A DNA stretch of 64,000 nucleotides from the NCBI RefSeq assembly GCF_003596405.1, contig NZ_QYUR01000002.1, forward strand, positions 2,186,501 through 2,250,500. The letters are read 5' to 3'. Every line of letters starts with the position of its first letter. Positions within the stretch are counted from its first letter, which is position 1. The translations under genes and the position numbers were made by a program. This document shows, piece by piece, positions 10,499-19,740 of the stretch. The stretch is from Pseudomonas cavernicola (GTDB taxonomy: Bacteria; Pseudomonadota; Gammaproteobacteria; Pseudomonadales; Pseudomonadaceae). The notes under the pieces were generated by a model. The model ran no database searches, had not been told where the DNA came from, and saw nothing but the letters and a program-made list of their open reading frames with translations.

Positions 10499-11437
10499 TC
10501 AGGCGTTCTGCATCGACTGCGCCATGCGCTCGGCAGTAGCCAAGGCAGCGGAGGTCATGATGTCGAGGTTACCGGCGTAGGCCGGCAGGTAATGGGCGGC
10601 ACCTTCGACTTCGAGGAACACCGAGGTCTTCAGCCCGCTGAATTTGCCCAGGCCGGGGATGTTCAGCGGCGTGGACTCAGGAATTACATCGAACTGCACT
10701 CGCTGCTTCAGTCGGTAGCCCGGCACATAGGCCTGCACGGCGGCGGCCATTTCCTCGATGGAGGCTTCCACATGCTCCTGGTCGACGGCTTCGGACAGCA
10801 CGAACACTGTGTCGCGCATGATCAGCGGCGGTTCTGCCGGGTTCATGATGATGATCGCCTTGCCTTTGGCGGCGCCGCCAATCACCTCGATAGCTTTCGA
10901 GGTGGTTTCGGTGAATTCGTCGATGTTGGCGCGGGTGCCGGGGCCGGCAGATTTGCTGGCGATCGAGGCGATGATCTCGGCGTAGTGCACCTTGGCCACA
11001 CGGGACACAGCTGCAACCATCGGAATGGTGGCCTGGCCGCCGCAAGTAACCATGTTGACGTTGAGTTGGCCGAGGTTCTGCCCCAGGTTGACCACCGGCA
11101 CGCAGTAAGGGCCGATGGCCGCCGGGGTCAGGTCGATCAGACGGATGCCAGCCTTGGCTTTGCGCAGCAGCGCATCGTTCTGCACATGGGCGCTAGCCGA
11201 GGTGGCGTCGAAGACGAAATCGATGTCGGCGAATTCCGCCATCTCGATCAGCCCCGCCACCCCTTCGTGGGTGGTCGCCACGCCCATGCGCTGGGCACGG
11301 GCCAGGCCGTCCGAGTTCGGGTCGATGCCTACCATGACGCCCATTTCCAGGTGCTTGGCGTTGCGCAGTATCTTGATCATCAGGTCGGTACCGATGTTGC
11401 CGGAACCTACGATGGCGACTTTGAGTTTCTTGCTCAT
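10499..11437 (-). CDS. mhpF: Acylating acetaldehyde dehydrogenase
   Basis: 312 residues. It converts acetaldehyde and CoA to acetyl-CoA with NAD+, as the partner of the aldolase MhpE. The Rossmann motif [14 protein letters not shown] is at residues 7-20, and the catalytic Cys is C132 in [17 protein letters not shown] precedes the ATG. The length is normal for the DmpF/BphJ/MhpF group. It lies between mhpD and mhpE with short gaps, so the aldolase-dehydrogenase complex is co-transcribed. Confidence 0.95.
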   Translation of the reverse strand: MSKKLKVAIVGSGNIGTDLMIKILRNAKHLEMGVMVGIDPNSDGLARAQRMGVATTHEGVAGLIEMAEFADIDFVFDATSASAHVQNDALLRKAKAGIRLIDLTPAAIGPYCVPVVNLGQNLGQLNVNMVTCGGQATIPMVAAVSRVAKVHYAEIIASIASKSAGPGTRANIDEFTETTSKAIEVIGGAAKGKAIIIMNPAEPPLIMRDTVFVLSEAVDQEHVEASIEEMAAAVQAYVPGYRLKQRVQFDVIPESTPLNIPGLGKFSGLKTSVFLEVEGAAHYLPAYAGNLDIMTSAALATAERMAQSMQNA

Positions 11438-11454
11438 GGAGAATGCTCCTGTAG

Positions 11455-12249
11455 TTACTCGGCGCCGAAGTCGACACCGACTTCGCCAATACCGTCGATT
11501 ACCGCCTCAAAGCGGTCGCCGGCGGCGACGGGCGCCATCGGCCCGAGGGCTCCGGTGAGGATGATGTCGCCGGCCTTCAGCGGATCGCCCAGGCGGGCCA
11601 CGGTGCGCGCCAGCCAAACAGCGGCATTGAGCGGGTGACCGAGGCATTCGGTGCCGCTGCCGGAGGACACCAGCTCGCCGTTGCGAGTCATGCGCATGGC
11701 CGCGTTGCGCAGGTCGAGGCCGTCCATCCGGCGGGCCGGGCCGCCGAGCACGAAGCAACCGCTGGAGGCGTTGTCGGCGACGGTGTCGACAAAGCGGATG
11801 TTCCAATCGGAGATTCGACTGCCGACAATTTCCAGGGCCGGCAGCACCCAGCCAGTGGCAGCCAGCAACTCAGCGAGGGTGGTGTCCTCGCGCGGCAAGT
11901 CGCGTTCGAGGATCAGGGCTATCTCGGCCTCGATCTTCGGTTGCAGCACAGAGGACAGCGGCACTACCTGGCCATCGCCGTAGGCCATGTCGGCGAACAG
12001 GGTGCCGAAGTCCGGCTGGTCGACACCCAGTTGGGCCTGAACCTTGGGATTGGTCAGGCCGATCTTGCGGCCGACCACTCGACGTCCTGCGGCAACAGCG
12101 TGGACCACATTGATGCGCTGGATAGCATAGGCGGCCTCAGCGTTGTCTTCGCCGATCCACTCGCGCAGCGGCCCCATGGGCGTACTGTCGGCTTCAGCCC
12201 GCCGCAGCGCGGCAGCCAGTTGTTCCAGGGTTTGTTGGGTAACACTCAT
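11455..12249 (-). CDS. mhpD: 2-hydroxypenta-2,4-dienoate (2-oxopent-4-enoate) hydratase
   Basis: 264 residues, usual length. It adds water to 2-hydroxypenta-2,4-dienoate, the product of MhpC, giving 4-hydroxy-2-oxovalerate for MhpE. Family features include [20 protein letters not shown] in the N-terminal part, the metal-site segment [15 protein letters not shown], and the C-terminal FAH-like fold. AGGTGA precedes the ATG. It follows mhpC after 45 bases. Sequence alone does not separate it from DmpE/BphH-type hydratases; the operon makes it MhpD. Confidence 0.94.
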   Translation of the reverse strand: MSVTQQTLEQLAAALRRAEADSTPMGPLREWIGEDNAEAAYAIQRINVVHAVAAGRRVVGRKIGLTNPKVQAQLGVDQPDFGTLFADMAYGDGQVVPLSSVLQPKIEAEIALILERDLPREDTTLAELLAATGWVLPALEIVGSRISDWNIRFVDTVADNASSGCFVLGGPARRMDGLDLRNAAMRMTRNGELVSSGSGTECLGHPLNAAVWLARTVARLGDPLKAGDIILTGALGPMAPVAAGDRFEAVIDGIGEVGVDFGAE

Positions 12250-12294
12250 GAATCACCTCGGGTTGGCGCTGCCGCCGGAGCGGCTGCGGCTCGA

Positions 12295-13155
12295 TCAGTG
12301 GCTGAGGAAATCCAGCACCATGCGGTTGAACTTGTCGGCGTGCTCCCACTGGGCCCAGTGGCCGCAGCTGTTGAACACGTGCAGTTCTGAGTTGGGAATG
12401 CCGCCGAGCAGGCGCAGGCCCGTGTCCATCGGCACGAAACGGTCGTTGCGGCCCCAGATGACCAGGGTCGAGGCACTGATTTCGCCGAGACGTGGGCTGA
12501 AGTCGGGGAACTGTTTGGGGTTGGCGGCCAGGCTCTTGACGAAGTTTTCCAGGTGGTCGCGGCGCGACAGCATGTTGTCGAGGCGGGTCTGGAACAGTTC
12601 CTCGGTCAGGTCGCTGGCGTCGAAGACGAAGACGCTCATCATCTTCTTCAGATTGTCGATGGTCGGCTCGCGGTACAGGCCCTGCAGCAGCTTGATGCCT
12701 TCGGTCGGCATCGGTACGAACGGGCTGGGGCCGCCGGTACCGCCACCCATCAGCACCAGCTTGCCGACGCGGTGCGGGTAAGCCAGGGCGAAGGCGACGG
12801 CACTATGGCCGCCCATGGAGTTGCCTAGGATGTGCACGCGCTCCTGCCCGAGTACATCGAGCAGGCCCTTGAGCACGCGGGCATTGAGATCCGAGCGCGA
12901 GCCGGTGCAGACGATGGAGTCGCTTTTGCTCCAGCCTGGGCAGTCCATCAGGATCACGCGGTAACCGGCCTCGACCAAGGGGGCGATGTTGCGATTGAAA
13001 TTGGCCCAGCCGCTGGCGCCCGGACCGGAACCATGCAGCATCACCACAGTCTCAGGGCCTTGGCCGCAGTCGTTGTAATGGATCTGCAGGTCGAGGTCGC
13101 CCTCTCGGATGCGGGCGAAGTGGCTTGTGGCGGCTTCGGTGAATGCAGTAGTCAT
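12295..13155 (-). CDS. mhpC: 2-hydroxy-6-oxonona-2,4-dienedioate hydrolase
   Basis: 286 residues, an alpha/beta hydrolase that cleaves the C-C bond of the ring-fission product of 2,3-dihydroxyphenylpropionate. The catalytic triad is S113 (GNSMGG), D238 (GRNDRFVP) and H266 (CGHWAQWEH), and the oxyanion motif [10 protein letters not shown] is at 41-50. Long blocks match my memory of E. coli MhpC closely ([28 protein letters not shown]). The start has GAAGGAG before it, partly formed by the end of mhpB. Assignment to MhpC, not BphD or HsaD, rests on these blocks and on the adjacent mhpB. Confidence 0.95.
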   Translation of the reverse strand: MTTAFTEAATSHFARIREGDLDLQIHYNDCGQGPETVVMLHGSGPGASGWANFNRNIAPLVEAGYRVILMDCPGWSKSDSIVCTGSRSDLNARVLKGLLDVLGQERVHILGNSMGGHSAVAFALAYPHRVGKLVLMGGGTGGPSPFVPMPTEGIKLLQGLYREPTIDNLKKMMSVFVFDASDLTEELFQTRLDNMLSRRDHLENFVKSLAANPKQFPDFSPRLGEISASTLVIWGRNDRFVPMDTGLRLLGGIPNSELHVFNSCGHWAQWEHADKFNRMVLDFLSH

Positions 13156-13167
13156 CTTATGGCTCCT

Positions 13168-14118
13168 TCAATTCGGGGTACGGGGCTGGGCACTGAGCGA
13201 GCCGAAGCCAGCGATCCACTCGGGGATCGGCCGGTAGTAGCGATCGCTGGCTCGATAGGGGCCGAAGGCGGATAGTGCGGCGAAGGCGGCCACCCAGGTT
13301 TTCACTTCGTGGGTGGACTTACCGGCGAGGGCGGACAGCTCGGCATTGCCCAGCCCGTCCAATTCGGTGAGGCGTCCTTCGCCGAGGATGTCGAGGAACT
13401 GCTGATCCCACTCCGGGTTGAGCGGGTGCAGCGAGTTCTGGTCTTCGATGAAGCGCTGGGCAGCGAGGATCACCCGCTGCTGGCGCGCTTCGCGTTCATC
13501 GGCCGGCAAGTTGCGGCCGCTGCCCATCAGCCGGTCGGCCATGCGGGCATCTACTTTGGCCAGTTCCGGCACCGGCGGCTGGTGCGACAGGCCGCCAGAG
13601 GCAAGAAACAGAACCCTTTTATTCAGCGTCCGGGCAAAAGTCCCGATGGCCTCGCCGAGCAGGCGGGCACGCTGGAAACCCGGTAGCGGAATGGCCACCG
13701 AGTTGACGAAGACCGGGATCACCGGGCAACGATCGAGGCCGCCGAGCAGCAGCTCGAGCGGTTGGGCAAAGCCATGATCCACCTGCATGCGATAAGACAC
13801 CGCGACATCCACGCCTGCGTCCAGCACTGCAGTAGCGCAGGCTTCGGCCAGCTCTCTGGGGACGCTGAGCGGACCGGCAGCGGTGCCGAAGTCGCCGATA
13901 GCATGAGCGGCCATGCCGATGCAGAACGACGGCATCACGTCATAGAAAAAGCCGTTGTAGTGGTCTGGCGCAAACAGGACCACCAACTCCGGCGCAAAGC
14001 GGGCAATGCGCTCGCGGGCGCCCGCCACCACCGCATCGACCCCGGCGAGCACTGCAGGTGCCGGATCCACATGACCGACCAGCGGGGTGTGCGACAGGCA
14101 TTGCAGGTAGGCACTCAT
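13168..14118 (-). CDS. mhpB: 2,3-dihydroxyphenylpropionate 1,2-dioxygenase (extradiol, class III)
   Basis: 316 residues, two more than E. coli MhpB as I recall it. It opens the ring of 2,3-dihydroxyphenylpropionate next to the hydroxyls using Fe(II). Catalytic H115 ([10 protein letters not shown]) and H179 ([14 protein letters not shown]) occupy exactly the positions known for the family, and the N-terminus [19 protein letters not shown] carries further metal ligands. AAGGTGG precedes the ATG. It is the first recognisable gene of the operon; no mhpA hydroxylase or mhpR regulator lies upstream. A 35-codon frame (14117-14224) overlaps the ATG as ATGA and could be a translational leader or the tail of a lost gene. 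Confidence 0.96.
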   Translation of the reverse strand: MSAYLQCLSHTPLVGHVDPAPAVLAGVDAVVAGARERIARFAPELVVLFAPDHYNGFFYDVMPSFCIGMAAHAIGDFGTAAGPLSVPRELAEACATAVLDAGVDVAVSYRMQVDHGFAQPLELLLGGLDRCPVIPVFVNSVAIPLPGFQRARLLGEAIGTFARTLNKRVLFLASGGLSHQPPVPELAKVDARMADRLMGSGRNLPADEREARQQRVILAAQRFIEDQNSLHPLNPEWDQQFLDILGEGRLTELDGLGNAELSALAGKSTHEVKTWVAAFAALSAFGPYRASDRYYRPIPEWIAGFGSLSAQPRTPN

Positions 14119-14907
14119 CTCAGGCCACCTTGCTCACACGAAAGGGGGTGACCGCCGAAGGCGTCCCCGCCAGGATCCGGCTCGGCGAACTTCAGGGTGA
14201 CTCGGTACGTCGCATCATTCATGAGCGATTAGCTCCGTAGCAGACTTCAGTTACCAACCTTCATTGGCAGGCAGACCTCGTCGGTTGGCATCTCAGGCGT
14301 AAAACTTCGTCTGGCAAGGCATCTGGTCGCCGATTGTCGTTTGCAACGGCGCACTCAGTGCGTTGCCACTGACCCGACCCGACCCGATCATAGGAAGCCC
14401 GCCCAGGACCGGCGATCCAATGGGTTACGCCGTTATCCCGGCAGCGAAAAAAACCGCGCGCCTTAACGCAATCAGTGACATGAGGTCGTCCGAAGCCTCA
14501 CGCGTCTCCCGGCCAAGCAATGGGCCGGAGCGGCGGTGTGCTTGTCCTAATCCTCGACGAGCCAGAACTGGCGAGTAATTCTGAGATGAGCCAACGACCT
14601 GGTGGGGTGACCGGGTGACGAGCAGGACGCTCTGCTCGATAGGCTTCAGGAGCAAGTGGTCATCGGTCTTGAGCACCGCGACAAAAGCGGGTTCGGTCGG
14701 CACTACCAGAGTGGGCGGAAACAGTCAGTGCTCCAATTCAGCATCAGACAACGCCGCCGGCAACAGCCAAGTGAGACCGCCTCCGCCGCCTTCGTCAGCC
14801 TGCTGACCGGCGCCCATGAAGAGGCCGCCAAAGTATCGGCAACCTACAACGACTTCGACGGCAACGGCGCCAGCGCCGATTGAACTGATGAGCCGGTGAC
14901 GCCTGCC
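14119..14907. other. Gene-poor stretch upstream of mhpB
   Basis: About 790 bases between mhpB and the EAL gene, which is transcribed towards it. Only short frames of 60-92 codons occur, none with family features. It holds one copy of a 61-base dispersed repeat (14386-14446). The mhp promoter must lie here, but I see no clear hexamer pair. The composition and short broken frames look like decayed DNA. Confidence 0.5.
14386..14446. repeat. Dispersed 61-base repeat, copy 1
   Basis: Aligned without gaps to 18682-18742, 46 of 61 bases match by hand count, including GATCATAGGAAGCC at the start and TCCAATGGG in the middle. The segment TACGCCGTTATCCCGGCAGCG has a matching counterpart in copy 2. It may be an insertion-sequence remnant or a small mobile repeat. 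The two copies bracket the EAL gene and the first moaA. Confidence 0.55.
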
Positions 14908-16776
14908 TCAATGCCAGGTCGAGTGAGCTTCCCAATCGCGGAATTGCTCCGCGGGGATTGGCCGGCTGATGGTGTAACCCTGGGCGATGTCGCAACCGAG
15001 CCGCCCAAGCTGGGTCAAGGTGGCCTGATCCTCGACCCCTTCGGCAACTACAGTGAGATCCAGGTTGTGCGCGAGTTCGATGATGGAGTGCACTATCTTC
15101 GCCGAGCCGTCGTCGCAGGTCATACGAGTGACGAAGGATTGGTCGATCTTCAGCGAGTCCACCGGCAACTGCTGCAGGTAGGCCAACGATGAGTAACCGG
15201 TGCCGAAGTCGTCGATAGCAAGCTGTGCGTCGAGGTTCTTGAGCCGCACCAGCGTCTCCATCGCCGTCACGGGGTCTTCCATCAGGGCGCTTTCGGTCAG
15301 CTCGAACTCGATCCAGTCCGACTGCGCACCCCAGGTGGCGAAGGAGCCGTTGATCCGCTCGAGCAGCTTGGGATCGCGCAGGTCCCGCGCCGAGAGATTG
15401 ACCGACACCGGCCGCTCGATGCCTTCTTCATGCCAGGCATAGCGCTGAGCCAGCGCCGCGTCCAGCACCCAGTAGGTGAGCGGCGTGATCAGCCCGGTAC
15501 TCTCGGCGAGCTTGATGAATTGGTCGGGGGCGATCAGGCCGTGCTGAGGATGCTGCCAACGCACCAGCGCTTCTGAGCCGCACACCTTGTTCGTGGCGAT
15601 CTGTAGCTTTGGCTGATAATGCAGCAGGAGCTCGTTGTGCTCGATCGCCCGCCGCAGGTCGCCCATCAGCGCCATGCGTTGGGCGCATTCCAGGTCCAGG
15701 CCACCCTTGAACAGCGCATAACCGGTGCTGGAGCGTTTGGCCTGCTCCAGGGCGATACTGCCCCGGCGGATCAACGCCTCGGGATCGGTGCCGTGACCGG
15801 GGTACAGGGCAATCCCGATGCTCGCCCGGGCATCGAGGAATAGCCCGGAAAGCTCGATCGGTTCATCGAGCGCCACCAGGATCCGCTGCGCCAACTGCGA
15901 CGCCTGCTCGGCGCCGCCGCTGGGCATCAGCACGGCGAACTCGCACTCGCCGACCCGGGCAACCGGGTTCGCCGCGCCCGCCGTTTGCACCAGCCGATTG
16001 GCGATTTCCTGCTGGAGTCGGTCGGCCTCATGGTAACCCAGGACCTCATTGATCTCCCGGCTGCGCCCGACTTCCAGCTGCAGTAAGCCGAGTGGTCGCC
16101 GCTCCTGTTTGGCTGCAACTATCGCTTCCTCCAGCAACTCCCGCAGGCGGACCCGGTTCGGTAGCCCAGTGAGGGCGTCAGAGTAAGCCATGCGCTTGAT
16201 GGTGGCCTCAGCCTCCGCGGCGCGGGTGCGGGTGCGCAGCGTGGCGATGCCAAAGCCCAGATCCTCGGCGGCCTGACTGAGTAACTCCACCTCCTGCGCA
16301 CCGAAGGCATTGGGCTCGAGGGCGCCGATGTCGAAGGAGCCGAAGATCTCCTCCTCGACCCACAGCGGCAGCGACAGCAAAGAGGCGATCCCGCGCTCCA
16401 GCGCACCTTCGCGCCAGGGGCCGAGCGCTGGGTCACTCTGCACGTCATGGCTGATGCAAATCTTGCCGGTGCGGATTGCGGTCCCCGCGGGGCCCCTTCC
16501 CAGCTCGGCATTGGCCCAAGTCAACCTGAGCGAGCTGGCGTAGTCCAGGTCGAGTCCGGTCTGGGCCAGGTGGGTGATGCTCTTGCCCGGATCGTGCTCG
16601 GCGCGGCCGACCCAGGCGAAGCGGTAACCGGCCTGCTCTACCACCACCCGGCAAATCTCCTGGTACAGCGCGGTTTCATCCGTGGCACGCAACAGCGCCC
16701 GGTTGCAGCCACTCAGGGTACGCAGCGCCCGGTTGAGGAACCCCGGTTCTTGCTCGACGGACGCCTGCACTGGCAT
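14908..16776 (-). CDS. GAF-GGDEF-EAL protein, probable c-di-GMP phosphodiesterase
   Basis: 622 residues from the ATG at 16776 (GGAGG six bases before). A GAF domain (about 20-170) leads into a GGDEF domain (about 190-350) and an EAL domain (about 365-615). The GGDEF signature is degenerate (GECEF at the loop), so cyclase activity is unlikely. The EAL domain keeps the catalytic set: EALVRW, NLSARDL, FELTES, DDFGTGYSS, LKIDQSF, VVAEGVED and AQGY. It should hydrolyse c-di-GMP, with the GAF and silent GGDEF domains as likely regulators. There is no transmembrane helix, so it is cytosolic. No obvious operon partner. Confidence 0.9.
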   Translation of the reverse strand: MPVQASVEQEPGFLNRALRTLSGCNRALLRATDETALYQEICRVVVEQAGYRFAWVGRAEHDPGKSITHLAQTGLDLDYASSLRLTWANAELGRGPAGTAIRTGKICISHDVQSDPALGPWREGALERGIASLLSLPLWVEEEIFGSFDIGALEPNAFGAQEVELLSQAAEDLGFGIATLRTRTRAAEAEATIKRMAYSDALTGLPNRVRLRELLEEAIVAAKQERRPLGLLQLEVGRSREINEVLGYHEADRLQQEIANRLVQTAGAANPVARVGECEFAVLMPSGGAEQASQLAQRILVALDEPIELSGLFLDARASIGIALYPGHGTDPEALIRRGSIALEQAKRSSTGYALFKGGLDLECAQRMALMGDLRRAIEHNELLLHYQPKLQIATNKVCGSEALVRWQHPQHGLIAPDQFIKLAESTGLITPLTYWVLDAALAQRYAWHEEGIERPVSVNLSARDLRDPKLLERINGSFATWGAQSDWIEFELTESALMEDPVTAMETLVRLKNLDAQLAIDDFGTGYSSLAYLQQLPVDSLKIDQSFVTRMTCDDGSAKIVHSIIELAHNLDLTVVAEGVEDQATLTQLGRLGCDIAQGYTISRPIPAEQFRDWEAHSTWH

Positions 16777-16907
16777 AGCCGACCTCCAATTGCTATAACG
16801 TTTCCGCTCAGTATAGTTCTGCCGCCATGACACTATGGGTCAGCAGTCGGCCCTGCCATTTTGCGGAACAATCAGGGCCGGAGTGATGACGGATCTTCGG
16901 AGATGGG

Positions 16908-17219
16908 TTGATGCCTGAGCCATCCAATGACGAATTCGGCGCCTATGTGGCGGCTTTGGAGCGCGGTAGCATCATTGCCGCGGCTGACTGCGGTAAGACT
17001 GAGCAGATAAGCCCCTGCGGTGGCATGCTCTACCGGACGCAGGCTTATACTCATGCGGGCGTAGATGCAATTTCTACCAAGCTCAAGAAGCTGGATATCC
17101 CGCCTGAAAAGTTTCGCGTTGCGACTATCGTCGGTTGGTGTCTTCGATTCGTGGCATCGTTTCCACTGCGGTCCAAAACCAGGGCAGAGCAACCCAATAT
17201 CTCGGCCGAATGGAATTGA
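16908..17219 (+). CDS. Hypothetical protein, doubtful
   Basis: A 103-codon frame between the EAL gene and moaA. The first part (PEPSNDEFGAYVAALERGS, then DAISTKLKKLDIPPEKFRV) looks protein-like, whereas the end is Arg/Ser-rich and looks non-coding, so the frame may be a shortened gene. ATG codons occur at 16908 and 16911 (GATG overlap), with only a weak GGGTTG before them. I recognise no family. An equally long frame lies on the opposite strand (16872-17192), so coding is uncertain. Confidence 0.3.
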   Translation: MMPEPSNDEFGAYVAALERGSIIAAADCGKTEQISPCGGMLYRTQAYTHAGVDAISTKLKKLDIPPEKFRVATIVGWCLRFVASFPLRSKTRAEQPNISAEWN

Positions 17220-17261
17220 TCACCCCTAGCTTCGTAGACACCTCCCAGCCTTAAACTGAGG

Positions 17262-17288
17262 CAGAATAAAAGACCGCCTTGCGGCGGC
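17262..17288 (-). terminator. Rho-independent terminator after moaA
   Basis: Read on the minus strand it is CCGCC-GCAA-GGCGG followed by TCTTTTATT, starting about 40 bases after the moaA stop. The stem is short but GC-only. Confidence 0.65.
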
Positions 17289-17326
17289 CAAAGGGAAGTG
17301 GGCTTTAGACACATTTCGTACAGCCC

Positions 17327-18319
17327 CTAACCACCACTGGCATTCATGAAGCGCAGCACCTGTACTTCTCCGTCCAAACTGAATTCATGGCGCATGGGCT
17401 TGTGCAGCAGTCCTACCTGAATGGCGCTGAGCAATGGTTGGTTGGTTTCCGGGTAACGACGCAGCAAGGTGCGCAGGTCGATGGAATGCTCATGCCCCAG
17501 GCACAGCAGCAGACGCCCTTCCACCGTCAGGCGCAAGCGGTTGCAGCTGGCGCAGAAGTTGTGGCTGTGCGGCGAGATAAAGCCGATGCGGCTCTCGGGG
17601 AAATCCTTGAGGCGCACATAGCTGGCCGGACCGCCGCTCTGCTCAGTGCTGTCGAGCAGGCTGTAGCGCTCGGCGATGCGCTCGCGTACCCAGTCACTGG
17701 AGCAATAGCTCTCCCCACGCGAACGACCGACGTCCCCCAACGGCATTTCCTCGATGAAGCTGATGTCCAGGCCACGGTTGACCGCATAGTCGACTAGGTC
17801 GAGCACCTCGGCGGCATTGCGCCCCTGCATCACCACGGTATTCAACTTGATACGGGCGAAGCCGGCCGCAACCGCCGCATCGATTCCAGCCAGTACCTGA
17901 GCCAGGTCGCCGGTGCGAGTAATGGCGCGGAAGCGCGCTGGATCGAGGCTATCGAGGCTAATGTTGAGCCGCTTGACCCCGGCATCGGCCAGGGGCTGCG
18001 CCATCCTCACCAGTTGCGAACCGTTGCTGGTCATCACCAGCTCACGCAGTCCCGGCAGGACAGCGATCTTTTCACACAGGCCGACGATGCCCTGGCGCAC
18101 CAGCGGCTCTCCGCCGGTGAGGCGAATTTTCTTTACCCCATTACCGACAAACAGCGCCGCCAGCCGGTACAACTCCTCCAGCTCGAGCACCTGCTGGCGG
18201 GGCAGAAAAGTCATGTCCTCGGCCATGCAGTACACACAACGAAAATCGCAGCGATCGGTCACCGACATACGCAGGTAATCGATACTGCGGCCGAAGCCAT
18301 CCTGCAGAATGCTGTCCAT
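17327..18319 (-). CDS. moaA: GTP 3',8-cyclase MoaA (copy 1)
   Basis: 330 residues, radical SAM enzyme of the first step of molybdenum cofactor synthesis. The N-terminal cluster motif is CDFRCVYC (CxxxCxxC), the SAM-binding LTGGEPLVR is present, and the C-terminal second cluster is in [20 protein letters not shown]. The protein ends in Gly-Gly, needed for activity in MoaA. A GGAG-like site precedes the ATG. Immediately upstream on the same strand are the remains of a parvulin-type PPIase gene; I recall that pair at the end of nar (respiratory nitrate reductase) clusters in pseudomonads, so this copy probably once served nitrate reductase. A second, different moaA lies at 25920-26888. Confidence 0.95.
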   Translation of the reverse strand: MDSILQDGFGRSIDYLRMSVTDRCDFRCVYCMAEDMTFLPRQQVLELEELYRLAALFVGNGVKKIRLTGGEPLVRQGIVGLCEKIAVLPGLRELVMTSNGSQLVRMAQPLADAGVKRLNISLDSLDPARFRAITRTGDLAQVLAGIDAAVAAGFARIKLNTVVMQGRNAAEVLDLVDYAVNRGLDISFIEEMPLGDVGRSRGESYCSSDWVRERIAERYSLLDSTEQSGGPASYVRLKDFPESRIGFISPHSHNFCASCNRLRLTVEGRLLLCLGHEHSIDLRTLLRRYPETNQPLLSAIQVGLLHKPMRHEFSLDGEVQVLRFMNASGG

Positions 18320-18364
18320 TACGCGCTCCCGGCTCCTAGGGCGGCACGCCGCCCTGCCATTTGA

Positions 18365-18660
18365 TTACTGCAGCAGTGGTGAATCCGCATCCTCCAGGGC
18401 GATGCCCTGGATATCTGCTGCGCCGATCAGGCCTTGGATGTATTACACCACCGCTACCTGTCAGACGCGCCGCTCCAGCTTGGCGCATATGCAGCTCTCC
18501 ATCGCTTCGAAGGGCAGCAATTCACCCCCCATGCGTTGATCGCCCCAGACCCGGTGGAAGCCATAGCCGCTTTCCACCGGCTGAGGCGCCAGGCCGACCG
18601 GCATCCAAATTTGAAGTCCGGCTCGACCGCCCCTTCTTCCAGGCTTGGAATGGACGGTGG
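18365..18660 (-). pseudogene. Parvulin/NifM-like peptidyl-prolyl isomerase, decayed
   Basis: One minus-strand frame reads GLAPQPVESGYGFHRVWG, then GGELLPFEAMESCI, then LERRV-stop-QVAVV-stop-YIQGLIGAADIQGIALEDA and ends in DSPLLQ. The PVESGYGFH and LPFE blocks are parvulin-type PPIase features, and the C-terminal block continues the same frame across two in-frame stops (near 18461 and 18440). Both stops fit single C-to-T changes (CGA to TGA, CAA to TAA). The upstream end fades out near 18660, just before the dispersed repeat. It would have been co-transcribed with moaA. The family call is from memory of the NifM-like PPIase beside nar genes. Confidence 0.6.
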
Positions 18661-18681
18661 AGCGCCCTCTGCATGGAGTCC

Positions 18682-18742
18682 GATCATAGGAAGCCGACCC
18701 GGCCATAGCGCTCCAATGGGATACAGCGCTATCCCGATAGCG
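18682..18742. repeat. Dispersed 61-base repeat, copy 2
   Basis: Matches 14386-14446 at 46 of 61 positions without gaps. It separates the broken PPIase gene from the hipA fragment, so it may mark an old insertion or recombination end. Confidence 0.55.
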
Positions 18743-18744
18743 CC

Positions 18745-19037
18745 ATGAATGTGCTGGCTGAGTCAATGCGCCAGCACCTAGACCATCGATACCTTCCCGA
18801 GGACCAAAAGGAGTTGTTCAGTCGAATGGTTTTCAACATCCTGGTGAACAACGATGACAACCACTCTCGTAATCACAGTTTCGTGCTTGGGGGGACCCAG
18901 AACAGAGTCCAGTGCCTGGATCACAGGGGCCTGATTCTCGAGTAAACCTGGCCTGGCGAATCAGCCCACTCTACGACGTGGTGCCAAGAGCGAGCGCGTC
19001 GATGGAGCGGAGGCTGCACCTCTTCTGCTCGACCTGA
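18745..19037 (+). pseudogene. hipA: HipA-type kinase toxin, C-terminal fragment with frameshift
   Basis: The first frame reads KELFSRMVFNILVNNDDNHSRNHSFVL, which is the HipA-family core around the catalytic Asn/Asp loop (usually NILVxNxDDHxRNHxF). After a frame change near 18940 the text continues WRISPLYDVVPRASASMERRLHL, matching the next HipA block (W-R-L-S-P-x-Y-D-V-V-P). The N-terminal half and the antitoxin hipB are absent. No function is expected. It is transcribed opposite to the other fragments nearby. Confidence 0.65.
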
Positions 19038-19086
19038 GCCAGCGTGGAGAGGTCACACAAGACCTCTATGCCCCTCTACCTCGCCT

Positions 19087-19205
19087 AGGAAGTGAACGAC
19101 TTATGCAGGTCCGCACCGCGAAAACGACGAGTACTTCATCACCGCTTTGGACGTCCTTCCAGACGGGATTATTGCGTGCCACACGAGCATGAAGCGTCCC
19201 TTGCT
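19087..19205 (-). pseudogene. paiB: PaiB-like FMN-binding regulator, short fragment
   Basis: About 35 residues in one frame, GTLHARVARNNPVWKDV then SGDEVLVVF. These match the PaiB (FMN-binding negative transcriptional regulator) motif in which G-x-L-x-x-H/R-x-A-x-x-N-P-x-W is followed by a segment ending in LVVF. Nothing of the rest of the roughly 210-residue protein is found. Another relic of the graveyard region. Confidence 0.55.
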
Positions 19206-19220
19206 CTCCTTGATTTGGTG

Positions 19221-19442
19221 CTAGTTCAAAAGGCAGATGGTTGTGGGCAGTGCGATGGTCAGAGCGTTGGCGTAGCGCGGCTTATGCGGGTTCTGCATCT
19301 GGGTTTGGATGCCCACCTGCAGGGCACCGCATAGCGAGGCCTGACAGCGCAGCTTTTCGGCTGCGCGCGTCATGTAAGTGGCTAGCGCCTCGCGTATCGG
19401 CGTCAAGTCCTTCAGCTTGGTACCAAACATCCGGTCGATCAC
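19221..19442 (-). pseudogene. umuC: UmuC (DNA polymerase V subunit), C-terminal fragment
   Basis: The frame reads MFGTKLKDLTPIREALATYM, then TRAAEKLRCQASLCGALQV. That is the UmuC little-finger region (SRxFG, REAxAxYxxRAAEKLR-xQ-xxC). It ends early at LPTTICLLN, where a complete UmuC would have more than 80 further residues. The polymerase palm and fingers are absent. UmuC genes are common on integrative elements, which fits the neighbourhood. Confidence 0.65.
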
Positions 19443-19671
19443 AAATCAGCGAGCCACCTACCAGGCTTATGCATGCAGAGCACATATCGCAGAATCCGCA
19501 TCTGGAGGGGCGCCTCAATGCCGAGGCGCGCCTGGTGGGCCTCGGCCTGGGTCACATGAATGGTGATGCCGTCGCGCAGCAGGTGCCGCAGTAACTTTTC
19601 CGTGTCGACACAGGGATCAATGGTGAGGCGGATCTGTTCGACTCATGGCGAGTGAGGCTAAGAAAGCCCAT
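19439..19671 (-). pseudogene. CsrA/RsmA-like regulator with frameshift
   Basis: A good ribosome site (AAAGGA) precedes ATG 19671 and the frame starts MGFLSLTRHE. After a two-base frame change it continues EQIRLTIDPCVDTEKLLRHL, GITIHVTQ, QARLGIEAPLQMRILR. These are the CsrA strands L-x-L-T-R, I-x-V, Q-x-R-I-G-I-x-A-P and the terminal LR, in an extended form I associate with integrative elements. The frameshift would cut the protein after about 10 residues. The fragment runs directly into the umuC relic. Confidence 0.6.
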
Positions 19672-19740
19672 GTCGAATCCTTTCGTGAAGCCACAAAGCA
19701 GTGGGGATGAAAATTTAACCTAAAACCAAAAAGTATCCTC

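Noticed and set aside
9442..10539. Long plus-strand frame opposite mhpE
   Set aside because: mhpE is certain on the minus strand; the translation is His/Gly/Val-rich without motifs.
14425..14883. Two overlapping small frames (92 codons minus, 75 codons plus) upstream of mhpB
   Set aside because: No ribosome sites, no recognisable text, and biased composition; probably decayed DNA.
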